Source: Hypericum androsaemum | Taxonomy: Eukaryota > Streptophyta > Magnoliopsida > Malpighiales > Hypericaceae | DNA: 64,000 nt | Direction: 5' to 3' | Assembly: GCA_963995505.1 (NCBI GenBank) | Contig: OZ023181.1 | Coordinates: 3,447,487-3,511,486 of the forward strand | In this document: positions 23,223 to 33,780 of the stretch, piece after piece | Position numbering within the stretch: the stretch's first letter is position 1 | Layout of the letters: every line of letters begins with the position of its first letter | Notes under the pieces: generated by a model | Seen by the model: the letters and a program-made list of their open reading frames with translations, nothing else | The model's database searches: none | Told to the model about the DNA's origin: nothing | Translations under genes and position numbers: made by a program

Positions 23223-24183
23223 TTTCTCCTAAAAAAATATTATTGAGAAAATTATCTCTAAAATATCCCCTAACTGTACACGAATATCTGAACTTAAAAA
23301 ACACTTATCTACATAAATATGTAGGGACAAACATGCACATAGATAGACGTTGTGGGGGCCTTACTAGGCCTATACTATAGACCTTAAGTGGGCCTTAGTG
23401 GGCCTACAGATCTATGTGAGCCTTACCGGGCCTGTGAGTTAGCAGAAATGGATTTTCTTTTCCAAACTTTAGTTTTGTACACGAAATTAATTCAGGTCCA
23501 AATTAAATGATCTGACGAACCCAGTTCTAGACTGGTTTAGAATTGCAGATTCATGGCAGGAGAGGCTGCTAGTTGAAACGCAAGACAATGAAACGAATTT
23601 CATTGAAGTTCAGACAACCTGCCCTCGGTTCTTTTCCTCCATTCAACCGTTTTCAGTTTGCCAGCAGTATACCACGCTTGTGTATTGCTAGTAATTGCAC
23701 ATCATTTCAAGCGAGCCGAACAATGTCTTCGGACGGCCTGTCCTAACCCACAATCGCGGCTTCGCATCAAACTCGAACCACGTACGAACTAAGGCTTCTT
23801 AACGAAAGCCATCCCGGATAAGCCAAACATAGGATAAACATGATGACCCAAGCATCCGACTTCCAAGTTCTCCAACTGAGCACACACAACATCCGCTGAC
23901 CTACTCAATGTGCGCAGACTTTATCTACCAATGCTCAAATTCATGTCAAACTTGAGAATCACAGCAATGTTTGGAAGTTGCCAAATATGCAAGATTTGGG
24001 AGGCTTAAATTCTACAGCATCAAACCCAGCTGAAAGACAATAGAGCTGAGCTATATATATCCTTTGGAAAACAGGAGAAACAGTGTAACACAACCAGTCT
24101 CAATAACCTCCCATGCCGAAAATACAAACTAGATCTCCTCGAGTTAATGTTCAAACACCCACAGAACAGCAAACCACAATCTC
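23223..24183. other. Region downstream of Y14: GGGCCT-rich block and unexplained conserved-looking stretch
   Basis: About 23350-23440 holds several GGGCCTTA/GGGCCTAC phrases. About 23540-23960 is richer in G+C than its surroundings and has no open frame of note; it could be part of a long 3' UTR of the minus-strand Y14 gene, an RNA gene or a decayed sequence. The proximal 3' UTR of Y14 must start at 24183. Confidence 0.35.
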
Positions 24184-25995
24184 TTAGTATCTTCTCCTGG
24201 GACTCCGAGAGCGATGTGTTCTTCCTGACCTGGAAATCCAACAGGCATCGTTACGATCTTACAAAGGAGAAGTGCAACAAATAACCTTGCCACAAAGTCC
24301 TCAAGAGATCAGTACAAACTTGTATGGCTTATCCTATCAAGAAAATTACTGCCCATGCAAACAAAGAACATTGGTCACTTGCCAACTAGATCCTATAGGA
24401 AATTGACTAGATATATATGAACAGCATTTTGCATCATTCAGTTCAATCGAAAACACCTGATTAATTGTTTATATCAGGACACAAACCTCATGTTCTTCCT
24501 TTTTTGGGGCACATGGCTGGGTCCATTGTTAAAGGCCCAATCAACATAAATAGTGTGTTCCAGCAACTCTGTTCCATTCATTGCAGCTATCGCATTTTGT
24601 GCTTCCTCGGCCTTTTCATATTCTATCAGCGCATAGCCCTGCAGAACAATCTCATTACTAAATACGAAATTGCTTATCCTCGAGGTCAAATAGACAGCAA
24701 CCTAACACTTTCAGAGGTGACAGCAGAGGGAAGAAGTTATCGTGAAATGACAAGGACGAAGAACACAAGGCGACTGAAAGAGTGGCATGAGAGATTATCA
24801 AACAGAAAGAAGAATTTCATACTTGCATCGTAATATCCAGTCAAAGAGATAAACATGTCCCAAGGCCTGAAAAGGATTGGTGAGAAAGGAATACAAGACA
24901 AAGTGACATGCATAACCAACCTCCCATCATGCAGTTATAAATAAGATTTTGGAGTTCAGTTGATTGGCTTGAAACACAAATAGATATCAGGAATAGATTA
25001 GTGTCTGTGACCATAGCCACATTGAATAACCTAATCTCAGCTCATCCGTGGGCAACAATGATGGCAAATCCTAATCTTTCTTCACTAGCTAATTGATTAT
25101 TATAATCTTAACTCCAAATGGGCATTCCAGGTTTGACAAAGGATTGAAGCTACAGGACGAAGAAGGTACTTCGACATATCCACACAGTAAGGAAAAAAGA
25201 ATCAAAGAAAGAGATAGTCACTTGCCTTCACATAACCAGTGCGGCGGTCAAGATTCAAGTGCAAATTCTTGATCTCTCCATAGTCAGCAAAAACATTCTG
25301 CAAATCATCTTCCTGTGCTTCCTCATACACGCCAGTAACCAAGATGATCCACCCTTCAATGGCTGCACCAGTTTCCAAGACGAGAAAATGAGTGTCAACA
25401 TAAAGATGTAAATAGCTACATTTCACACCATGGCACTCCTCTACAATCAGGGAATCATGTACACTCTGTGAATCACTTAACGAGAACGCCATTAGATTTA
25501 CCGAACGAAGAGAGCAGATGGGAGCCAAGCAAAACCCGCAACTAAAGCAGTTGACCTAATCCTCGTATTCTAAAAGGGGCATAAATTAACAACCGCAATG
25601 GCGCCCGAAAACCCTAGAACAACCTGACCGTTATACCGCAACATAGCCGCTCCTAACACAATTAGGGCACAAAACTCAAAACAAGAAACGGAGATTAAAC
25701 GGGGAGACTAACATCGCTGCGGGCCGGGCCCACCACCCTCGGAGCCGAGGGATTCGAAGTCGCGGCCGTTGAGGCGAGAGGGGCGCTCGGATTCGGGCTC
25801 GTGGCGGAACCCGCGGCCCTTGGTCCTCCTAGGGGCGGCAGCAAGAGAGGAGGCTCCACCGGTAATTGCCGACCGGAGCTTGGGGGCCGCGGCGGCACGG
25901 GGCGAGGCGGCGTCCACGTCGGCGCCAACGTCCTCGTCCATGAGGTCGTCGTCCTCCAGCTCGTAGTCGACGGCTTCTGCGTCCACGTTGGCCAT
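24184..25995 (-). CDS. Y14: RNA-binding protein Y14 / RBM8A, exon junction complex core
   Basis: 205-aa protein from four exons: 25713-25995, 25226-25362, 24487-24638 and 24184-24229. The acidic N-terminus ([25 protein letters not shown]) and a KGRGF motif precede one RRM at about residues 95-172, with RNP2-like IILVTGV and RNP1-like GYALIEYE. The tail is an Arg/Ser-rich [14 protein letters not shown], as in plant Y14. Y14 pairs with MAGO in the exon junction complex, which marks spliced mRNA for export, localisation and nonsense-mediated decay; it acts mainly in the nucleus. Length equals the family norm (about 200 aa). Intron 2 must be GC-AG (AAG then GCAAGT), the only choice that joins YVK to GYALIEYE in frame; introns 1 and 3 are GT-AG with donors GTTAGT and GTTTGT. 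The first exon is GC-rich, unlike its surroundings. Identification is firm. Confidence 0.96.
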
Positions 25996-26017
25996 CTCCT
26001 CCTTCGCTTTCTCTCTC

Positions 26018-26025
26018 TAGGGTTT
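26018..26025 (-). promoter_or_regulatory. Telo-box in the Y14 leader
   Basis: TAGGGTTT on plus (AAACCCTA in the direction of transcription), about 25 bp upstream of the Y14 start codon and next to a (CT)n/(GA)n run. Telo-boxes near the transcription start are common in plant genes for translation and RNA handling. Confidence 0.5.
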
Positions 26026-26220
26026 GGGGAAACTTTGCTGGTTTTTTTTTACCTCAGATTTGCAAGTGAGAGATTTTGTTTCGCGGGTATTTATTTTGTG
26101 TTGTCGATGTTGGGGACAACTTTACATTATAAATCTTTTAGGGCTAAATTCAACTTAAATTTAAATATATGTTCTTTTAGAAAAAAAATTATTAATAGTA
26201 TTTACAACTTATTTAGTGTG

Positions 26221-26820
26221 TGTTGGAGCGGAAAATTAATTCGCGAATTTGTTAAACTTATTTTGGTAAAAAGATTGTAACTTTCGGTTCAAGTATAGGA
26301 TTGACTCGATTCTAAAAGCCACAGAAAGAGAAGACAGAGATCTACAACTTTATAGTTTATGACTTATCAAAATTCGGTACAAAAAGGGGCGAAAATTGGG
26401 TTACAAATATCAGGCAGGTTTAGTTTTCATTATTAGGCCAGAGCTATGTTAGGTTTTCCTATATTGAACACCGTCTAAAGTTTTTGTATGGGGCTGGGGC
26501 TAACTTATTCTATATAAGGAGAGCTTGGCACAGGCATGAAGGACACCCACAAAACAAAATACCAAACTCTTAGCTTCATAGTTTTTATCGTAGCTTTTAG
26601 CTTATGTAACTTTGTAGCTTTTATCTTTTATCTTTCATGTTTTACATGTTTTTCTCCCTTCCCTATCAATAAATATCTTTCCTCTCGTACTCTCTTTCTT
26701 CTCCTCTCTTCCCCATATTTCCTCTTTTCTCCCTTTTGTTCGAATCGCTCTTGGGACGACCACTCCGGACCTGTTTTTAAGATCATTTCCGACGTTCTAC
26801 CACAATTTTATCCCACAACA
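26221..26820 (+). repeat. 5' LTR of the 26221-29694 element
   Basis: TG...CA ends. Carries a TATA box (TATATAAGG, about 26512) and an AATAAA-like signal (CAATAAATATC, about 26667), so it has the parts for its own transcription. It has about 10% differences from the 3' LTR plus indels. Confidence 0.9.
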
Positions 26821-28395
26821 TATTTTTTGGAATGCTCGGTGGGACTAAAGAGGGCGTATGAGAAGAGCGATTGTTGTATCCAAACACACGAGCTTCCATA
26901 TACTGTTTCGAGTCCTACCTCAAAAGGGATGAAACCGGTCAAAAGTTGTGCTGAAAAAAGACGTCTAGCAGGGTCAGCTAACTTTGGAGGACGTTTTGAT
27001 CATTTTTTAGCCGAATATGAAGAAGGTTTCTTCACCAAAATTGAAGATTGTTGTTTTCTCTTTTTGTGGATACCAAGAATGCCAAAATCAGAGTTTGTAC
27101 AAGGGCATTACGGTCAAAATACTAAAGACCGGTCTGTCTGTAAGTTTGAAAAGTCCATTCGGATTTGAAGGGCATTTTGGTCTTTTTTTGGCCGAATTAG
27201 GTGAACAGCTATTTCATATAAAATTGAAGATCTGTCTCTCAGATTTTTAGGGACACAAAGATCGCTTTAATCAAAGTTTGGATGGAAAAGTTACAACCAC
27301 AATACTGAAGGTTGGTCGTTCTGAAATTGATTACAAATTTGTGTATTAAGGATGACGTCTTTGATGACCATGAGGAAAAGATTGTTGCATATTTATGATC
27401 ATGAACTTGTTAATCGAGAGAAATTTGGGAAGGCAAACTTAGCAGTTTCAAGATAGTTTCGTTATAACTATGGAGGTTTTAAATTGTCTGATTATTTGGG
27501 CTATGATATTGAAACTCTCGTCGAGGAAGTTGAATACAGGAGTAGGTACCATGTTGGAATACTTTGGTATAAATATGGTAAAGCAGGTTATAGCATAACT
27601 ACGTGGCGCTAATTAATGGAATACATCAAGTACGTGATTGCAGTTTTCATTAGTGAGGAAGCAATTCAAGAATTGGAAAGAAGGCTTGAGAATGCCGGAT
27701 TTACGGCAAGACATGTAGCCAACTCTGCATCAAATCACCCAATGGAGGTACTATCAAGTGGCGTATATGAAATTGAAGACTGAAGATGTTTCGACTCACA
27801 AGATTTTGAGACTAAAATTGACACAGCCGTACATGAATCGGCTAGATTTATGCAACACTTTATCCCGAATGTCTAAGAGGTCGAACAAACAACTAGTCCA
27901 CCGTTGGCCGACACCACGGCCATCGAGTTTGCAAGGCCCACATTCGAGAAAAAAGAAGAGCCATTCCTAACATAAGTTCCATCGGCAACTGAGACAACCC
28001 TAAGTGCTGTATCAAATACGAAAGTTATCCTAGGGCCTCTGCCGACCAAGGAAATCTTTGGGCCTTCACAAGCAAAAAGAATTTTAGGGCCTCCGCCGAG
28101 TCACCTGTTGCGGAGATCCGAGTCACAATTTATTCTACGCATAGTGAGCCACCCTCGCTTGCCCAATTCTATCTCAACTCAACAACGAGACACTGGGGGC
28201 CGAGCCTGTCCTCTGAATATTAGTGAGAATTCTACCTCACCCGGGGGGCATAAAGAGCACTGCAACATTGCAGTTGAAGCTCCTACATCGGTCAAAATTA
28301 TCCCACCCGGGGGGCAAGATATACACATAGTGAAGAAGATTGATGATGATAAAGTCAAGTGTTCGAATCCTCCTCAATAACCAAGCAAGAGTGCG

Positions 28396-28848
28396 ATGAA
28401 GCAACAACCTAACGTGCCAGTTCAACCTCGGCTGTTAAAGGTTTCAAATTACAAGGAGTGTCCTCAAGTCACACGGCTGAAATTAGCCGATAATGGCAAG
28501 AGGCTGCCTGAGTACGAGTGGGTTAAGAGGGACGTGATCACTCGATTGGTGATCGAGCAAGGAGTTCTCCAGAGAAAGAATTTCTTCAAGGTTTGGGTGC
28601 CCAAGGAAGAACTTTCGCGGTCCAAGAAAGAGCCATGTGAGACACGACCCACAAGGAGTGATCGGCCTACAAGGTCTCCAAGTTATCATACAAAGCTTGT
28701 GCGTAAGGAGATGTCAAGAAAACTGAACCCACACTTGAGGGACAAGTATCCGGAGTCTCATCGACCGACTCTCACGAAGACTCAACGAAGAAGGTTGGAG
28801 CGAAAAATCCATAAACAAAGGCAAATGCTTAGGGATCTTCAAAAATAG
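28396..28848 (+). CDS. Hypothetical basic protein inside the LTR element
   Basis: Open frame of 150 codons, rich in Lys and Arg, with a C-terminal KTQRRRLERKIHKQRQMLR stretch likely to be helical. I do not recognise a domain. Similar TKTQRRRLxR phrases occur in some plant gypsy-type Gag-like proteins, from memory, so a Gag remnant is possible. It has no zinc knuckle. Coding status is unproven. Confidence 0.4.
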   Translation: MKQQPNVPVQPRLLKVSNYKECPQVTRLKLADNGKRLPEYEWVKRDVITRLVIEQGVLQRKNFFKVWVPKEELSRSKKEPCETRPTRSDRPTRSPSYHTKLVRKEMSRKLNPHLRDKYPESHRPTLTKTQRRRLERKIHKQRQMLRDLQK

Positions 28849-29126
28849 TTATATGGTCATTCCAATAAAGTACAAAGGACTCCTACTCAGCTGCGAAAGC
28901 ATGTTATTGAAGCACGGAAGGCTCCTACTCTACCTCAAAAGTCTATTATTGAATAGGTGATCATCTGCATGCCGACGACGGCTAGGTCCCGACCGGTTTG
29001 ATGATACATATTTACAGTCTTGCCTTAGTCAGTTATGTGTACAGTGAAATTAATTTTTTGCATGTTTAAGGGCAGATACACGTCAACGCTTTTCCTAGCG
29101 TCAAAACATTGACGTGTGGGGGGCAT

Positions 29127-29694
29127 TGTTGGAGCGAAAAATTAATTCACAAATTTGCTGAACCTATTTTGGTAAAAAGATTGTAACTTTTGGCTCAAGT
29201 ATCAGATTGACTCTATTCTAAAAGCCACAGAAAGAAAAGACAGAGATCTACAACTTTGTAGTTTATAATTTTTCCAAATTCAGCACAGAAAGGGATAAAA
29301 ATTGGGTTATAAATTTCGGGCATGTTAAGTTTTCTTTATTAGGCCGGAGCTATATTAGGTTTTCCTATATTGAACACGGCCTAAGGTTTTTGTATAGGGT
29401 TGGGGCTTGCTTATTCTATATAAGGAGAGCTAGGCACGACACCCACAAAACAAAACACCAAACTCTTAGCTTCATAGCTTTTATCTTATGTAGTTTTTAT
29501 CTTATGTAGCTTTTATCTTTCATGTTTTACTCCTTTCTCTATCAATAAACATATTTCCTCCCTACTCTCTTTCTTCTCCTCTCTTCCCCATTTTCATATT
29601 TTCTCCCTTTCGTTCGAATCGCTCTTGGGACGACCACTCCGGACTCGTTTTTAAGATTGTTTCCGACGTTCTATCACAATTTTATCCCGCAACA
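29127..29694 (+). repeat. 3' LTR of the 26221-29694 element
   Basis: Starts TGTTGGAGCG right after the purine tract and ends CAACA before the GTGTG target duplication. It is shorter than the 5' LTR through small deletions near 29437 and 29475-29530. Confidence 0.9.
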
Positions 29695-29699
29695 GTGTG

Positions 29700-30799
29700 A
29701 AATTTTTTAATTTGAGATTATTATTGTCGGACAAAATAAAATTATATCACAATAAAATTTATTGTACAACAGTATTGAAAATCATATCTTGACGTAAATA
29801 TCGCAAAATTAATTTCACGCGGTCATCTCGAAACTAAATACAAAATATCCATCTCGATGACGTACCCAAGACCGAATTCCATGAAATAATCTCACGAAAT
29901 AATTCCAAAAATTTTGGTCCTGGATTCTAAGTTCACCAACTTAAATCTGTGTATTATTCAAAAATTCCACAAAGCATGCATCGAGAAAATTTCCAATTAT
30001 ACCTGGGTTTAATTATTTAGTTGTTCTATTTTAACGAATTCTTAAATTAGAATTTTTGGAAACGTAACCGAATATGGATTAGTCATTTTTTTTAAACTAT
30101 TTCATTTTGAACTTCTAAAATTGAACTTTAACTTTTTTTCAAATGTGATTTTTTCATTAGTATCAAAGAAATTAAAATATTTTATTACTTGCACTGCTTT
30201 AAATTTTACACCAAGTGAGACATGAAATTGAACCAAAATTTTTGTCAAACTTTAATATGCCTTGAGTCGTACAGACAAGTGTTTTGGCAAAATATAATTA
30301 TTCTTCCCAATTCTATGATTGTTATTTGTCGTTGGCTAATAAGTAAGAAAAGGTGAATAATGTTTTGAAACATTTTTCGTCATTTCGGATAATTCAGTTT
30401 TCGATAATTTATTAAATAAACATAACATAATTATATAAGTAAATTAAATGTGTATAGTGATAAAAATACGAAATTATAGGTCCATTTGAACCTACGTACT
30501 CCCTAACGACGCAAACGAACTTTCTAATTTTGGTTCACTACTGTCAGCTAACTCAACCATTTGTCTAGCACCATAATCCTTACTAACAACGAATTTGGTA
30601 ACAGATCTACTCATTTACGATTTAACTATATCTCGAATTCGAGTCATATCAAAAAAAGGCAAAGAAACGACTGGATGAAAAGCGTCGTTTGTTATACAGG
30701 ACAACGTACGTATCGAGAGAAGATCAGAGTTCAAAATATCTTACAGATTGTTGTTGAAGAACAAAAAGAAGGAATAATTACATGAAAGGGGAAGGAGAA
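29700..30799. other. Intergenic, AT-rich, no gene seen
   Basis: No gene is supported. The 3' UTR of the minus-strand aminotransferase lies in the last few hundred bases. A plus-strand open frame at 30561-30785 has no recognisable features. Confidence 0.45.
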
Positions 30800-32843
30800 T
30801 TAGATCCTGGAAGTGATCATAGGAGTGTTGTTCTGGAGATAGGCACAAGCAGCTGCAACTCCGCTTCCTAACTTAACTGGGTACCCAACGTCCTTGAGTA
30901 TCATCTCCACCCCAGCAAGACATCCCAACAGTTGCAGCTGAAATACCGTTAAAACGCATAAAATGAGTCAAACTTTGAGGAAAGTTCACTTCAGTATCAC
31001 GTGATATAACCATTTTTCATATAAGTATTATGTGATTTAAAAACGCATAAAACGAGTCAAACTTTGAGTAAAACCCACTTCAATGACCCGTGGTATGACC
31101 ATTTTTACAGGAATACCATATGGTTTAAAACGCATAAAATAGGACAAACTATTTTCAATTATTTTCACTTAAAGGACCTGGACAACTTTTTTGACTGCCC
31201 GGCCATCTTGCGCGCCACGTCGTATATTCAATCCTAGTGTCCACTTCAAACAATAAACATGAATGATGACGTGGATTCTTGGAAAATATCAAAACAATCC
31301 CGACCAGACATCCCAATAGTTGCAGCTGATATATAGAGGCAACAAAGAATGGTGTTTCTTAAAGATTAGCAAATCAATCAAGGGATAAAATCAGGGTTTT
31401 GGAGCTTGATTATTGTTTGTCCAAGAAGAGTGAGAAAGAGACATTTTTAAGCTTGTTCTCTATCAGCAGCTGGACTTAAAATTTTCACTGTAAAAATTGC
31501 AGCAAGGAGTGTATGAGAGTTACCTCATTCAAGTGGCCAAGGTGGCCTATTCTGAAAACCTTTCCAGCAACTTTGTTGAGGCCCAAACCCAAGCTGAGAT
31601 TGTATCTTTGCCATCCCCTTTTAACTATATCCGCGCTGTTGATGTAGGGTGGAACAACCACAGCAGTGACGGTATCACTGAACCATTCCTCCTTTTGAGT
31701 GCAGTTCTTCAGACCCCATGCCTCCACAGCAAGCCTGCATACTCGTATCGAAAAGATAAAGATTGAATACACACACAATTTCTCGATTCAGAAAACGGTG
31801 CAACGAATGTCACCTTGTTGCGCTGCCAAGACGGGTATGCCTTGCGATCACATTGTCGAGGCCTTCCTCGAAAATGAGGTCCAGAGCTGCTCGCAGCCCG
31901 TACAGCAACTGGACGGAAGGAGTGTAAGGCCAATATGTTCCGAGCTTGTAGAACTTCAAGTAGTCATTCCAGTCAAAGAAAACTCTTTTTGATGTAGCAG
32001 TTTTAGTTGCCTCAAGAGCCTTGGGGCTTGCACACACGATGCCCATCCCGGTCGGGAGAGACAGAGCCTTCTGGGACCCGGTCAAAGCCACATCTACCCC
32101 CCATTCATCCATACGGAAATCCAGCGCGCAAATGGAGGACACCCCATCAACCAGAAAGAGAGCTGGATGCCTGTACTCATCTGGAACATCACAAGAAAAA
32201 TGCGTAAAACCGCTTACTACTCAGTATCATGGTATGAAGTCGAGTACCGAAGATCGCTGAGCTTACCAAGAATCCTTCTGACTTTGGCCAAGTTGTTGGT
32301 AACACCAGTGGCAGTCTCATTGTGGACAATGCAGACAGCCTTAATGGTATGTGCAGTGTCGGCAGCGAGCTTCTCGGCCAGGATGTCGAGGTTGGCGCCC
32401 TGACCCCAATCACTTTCAACAACGTCAACATCGAATCCGAGGCGTTGCTGCTGATCAATCCACAGCAAGCTGAACTGACCGATCAGGAAAGACACAGTCC
32501 TGTCTCCAGGGGAGAGGGTGTTTGTCAGTGCACTCTCCCAGGCACCAGTTCCTGTTTGTCCCAGAGAATGCCAACGTTCAATAGCTACCATATGAACAAT
32601 GCGCGGGCGAAGTTGGAATCATCGAAGCGGAAAACTACCTGTGGTTGGGATCATGAATGGAACTCCTGATGTGGTCTTGAAGATCTTCTTGACATCCTCG
32701 AGCAGAGTCTTTGTCATAGCCGGAACAGGAGGAGAACGATAATCCTCGTTGTTTCTGTTCATTGCGCGGATGACTTGGTCCGGGATGTTGACAGGCCCCG
32801 GAACAAACAGATGGTTCCTTCCAGGTGCATAGAAGTTGTCCAT
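30800..32843 (-). CDS. AGT1: Serine-glyoxylate aminotransferase, peroxisomal
   Basis: 401 aa, the usual plant length, from five exons: 32639-32843, 32267-32551, 31814-32180, 31524-31734 and 30800-30937, all GT-AG. It is a fold-type I PLP enzyme that transfers the amino group of serine to glyoxylate, giving glycine and hydroxypyruvate, in photorespiration inside leaf peroxisomes. The N-terminus MDNFYAPGRNHLFVPGPVN is typical. LFLVDGVSS carries the aspartate (D175) that pairs with the PLP ring nitrogen, and SQKALS the Schiff-base lysine (K201). The C-terminus ends Ser-Arg-Ile, a PTS1 peroxisomal signal encoded in the last exon. The minus strand upstream shows a 5'-UTR intron (32867-33670). Intron 4 contains a second copy of the exon 5 acceptor (see findings). 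No defect is seen. Confidence 0.97.
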
Positions 32844-33780
32844 CTTTTCAGGTCAAGGAATGGGATCTGCAACTAATTGGTCTACTAGTTTTAGTGTCCC
32901 TCTGCAATTCACCATAAAAGTACTTACTTAGTGGCCAATCTCCTCTCAAGATTGTATTACATATGTCTTGCATCTCAGAGAGACTATAGCTGAATCGATA
33001 ATATTGCAACAAGGTAGGAAAAAATTCGAACGTAGTATCAGAACGGATTTAGTACTAAACGACAAATAAAAACTTAAAAAATCATATAATGAAATTGTAT
33101 TATATTACTATTACATCTTCACAAGTGATTAATATGGTCAATAATTTTCAATCTAATACTCAAAAGGTAATTTTCTCATGTTGTATATGTACACATGGGG
33201 AGCGTTTCGTATATGGTTTTCAATTTTTAATGACAGTACAAGCTTGAACAACAAATTTTGTTCAATTCAGTGTTTGGTACAAAAATAAGCCCCACAAATT
33301 GAAAACACAACCTTATCCAACCCTAATTTTCTGTCCTAACTTTTCCCTAATTTTCTCTCTTTTCTATTCTCTCTCTTCCATCCAAGCCTAAATTAAACTA
33401 ACTAAACATCATAACAACATTTGACTTAATAGTACACAACTTAGTAAGAACTGCCGGATATCCAAAACTCAATCCCTGATATGTATAGTTATTGGTATAA
33501 ATTTATCTTAAAAAAAACTAGACATCGTACCACACAAAATAAAAGAATTAAGCATCATCAACAAATATTTATCACCGTTATGTTTCCAAGAAATCAAACA
33601 GAACCCGCATACCAACAGAACAGAATAAACATAAACAATGAATTGGGAGGAAAAGAGAGTAAAATTGTACCTGTAGCCCTCTAGAGACGGAATTGGACTG
33701 TGTGTGTTGGTGGTGGAGGTGGTGTTTTGGTTGGTCCTTCCTAATAGAAGAGCCAAACTCAGAAAGTTTAAGTTTATAGT
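32844..33780 (-). promoter_or_regulatory. 5' UTR, leader intron and promoter of AGT1
   Basis: A good donor (CTACAG then GTACAA, intron starting at 33670) and an acceptor (TTGCAG, exon resuming at 32866) bracket an 804-bp probable leader intron that ends 23 bases before the start codon. A TATA-like TATAAACT lies at 33778-33771. Introns in plant leaders often raise expression; that is inference here. Confidence 0.5.

Larger units (their letters stand above)
26221..29694 (+). mobile_element. Non-autonomous LTR retrotransposon without pol
   Basis: The 5' LTR is 26221-26820 (600 bp) and the 3' LTR 29127-29694 (568 bp), both starting TGTTGGAGCG and ending CAACA. The 5-bp target duplication GTGTG is at 26216-26220 and 29695-29699. 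A purine-rich tract (GTGTGGGGGGCA) directly precedes the 3' LTR. The 2.3-kb interior has no protease, integrase or reverse transcriptase. It holds a basic open frame at 28396-28848 and repeated CACCCGGGGGGCA phrases (28237 and 28302). No initiator-Met primer site follows the 5' LTR, so another tRNA may prime. It sits just upstream of Y14, between that gene and AGT1. Confidence 0.92.

Noticed and set aside
26536..27168. 210-codon plus-strand open frame
   Set aside because: It starts in the 5' LTR and runs across the LTR boundary into the interior; composition is Phe/Ser-rich from pyrimidine tracts and no domain is seen.
31497..32669. Plus-strand open frames over the aminotransferase
   Set aside because: Antisense shadows of exons 1-4 of AGT1; none has a recognisable domain.
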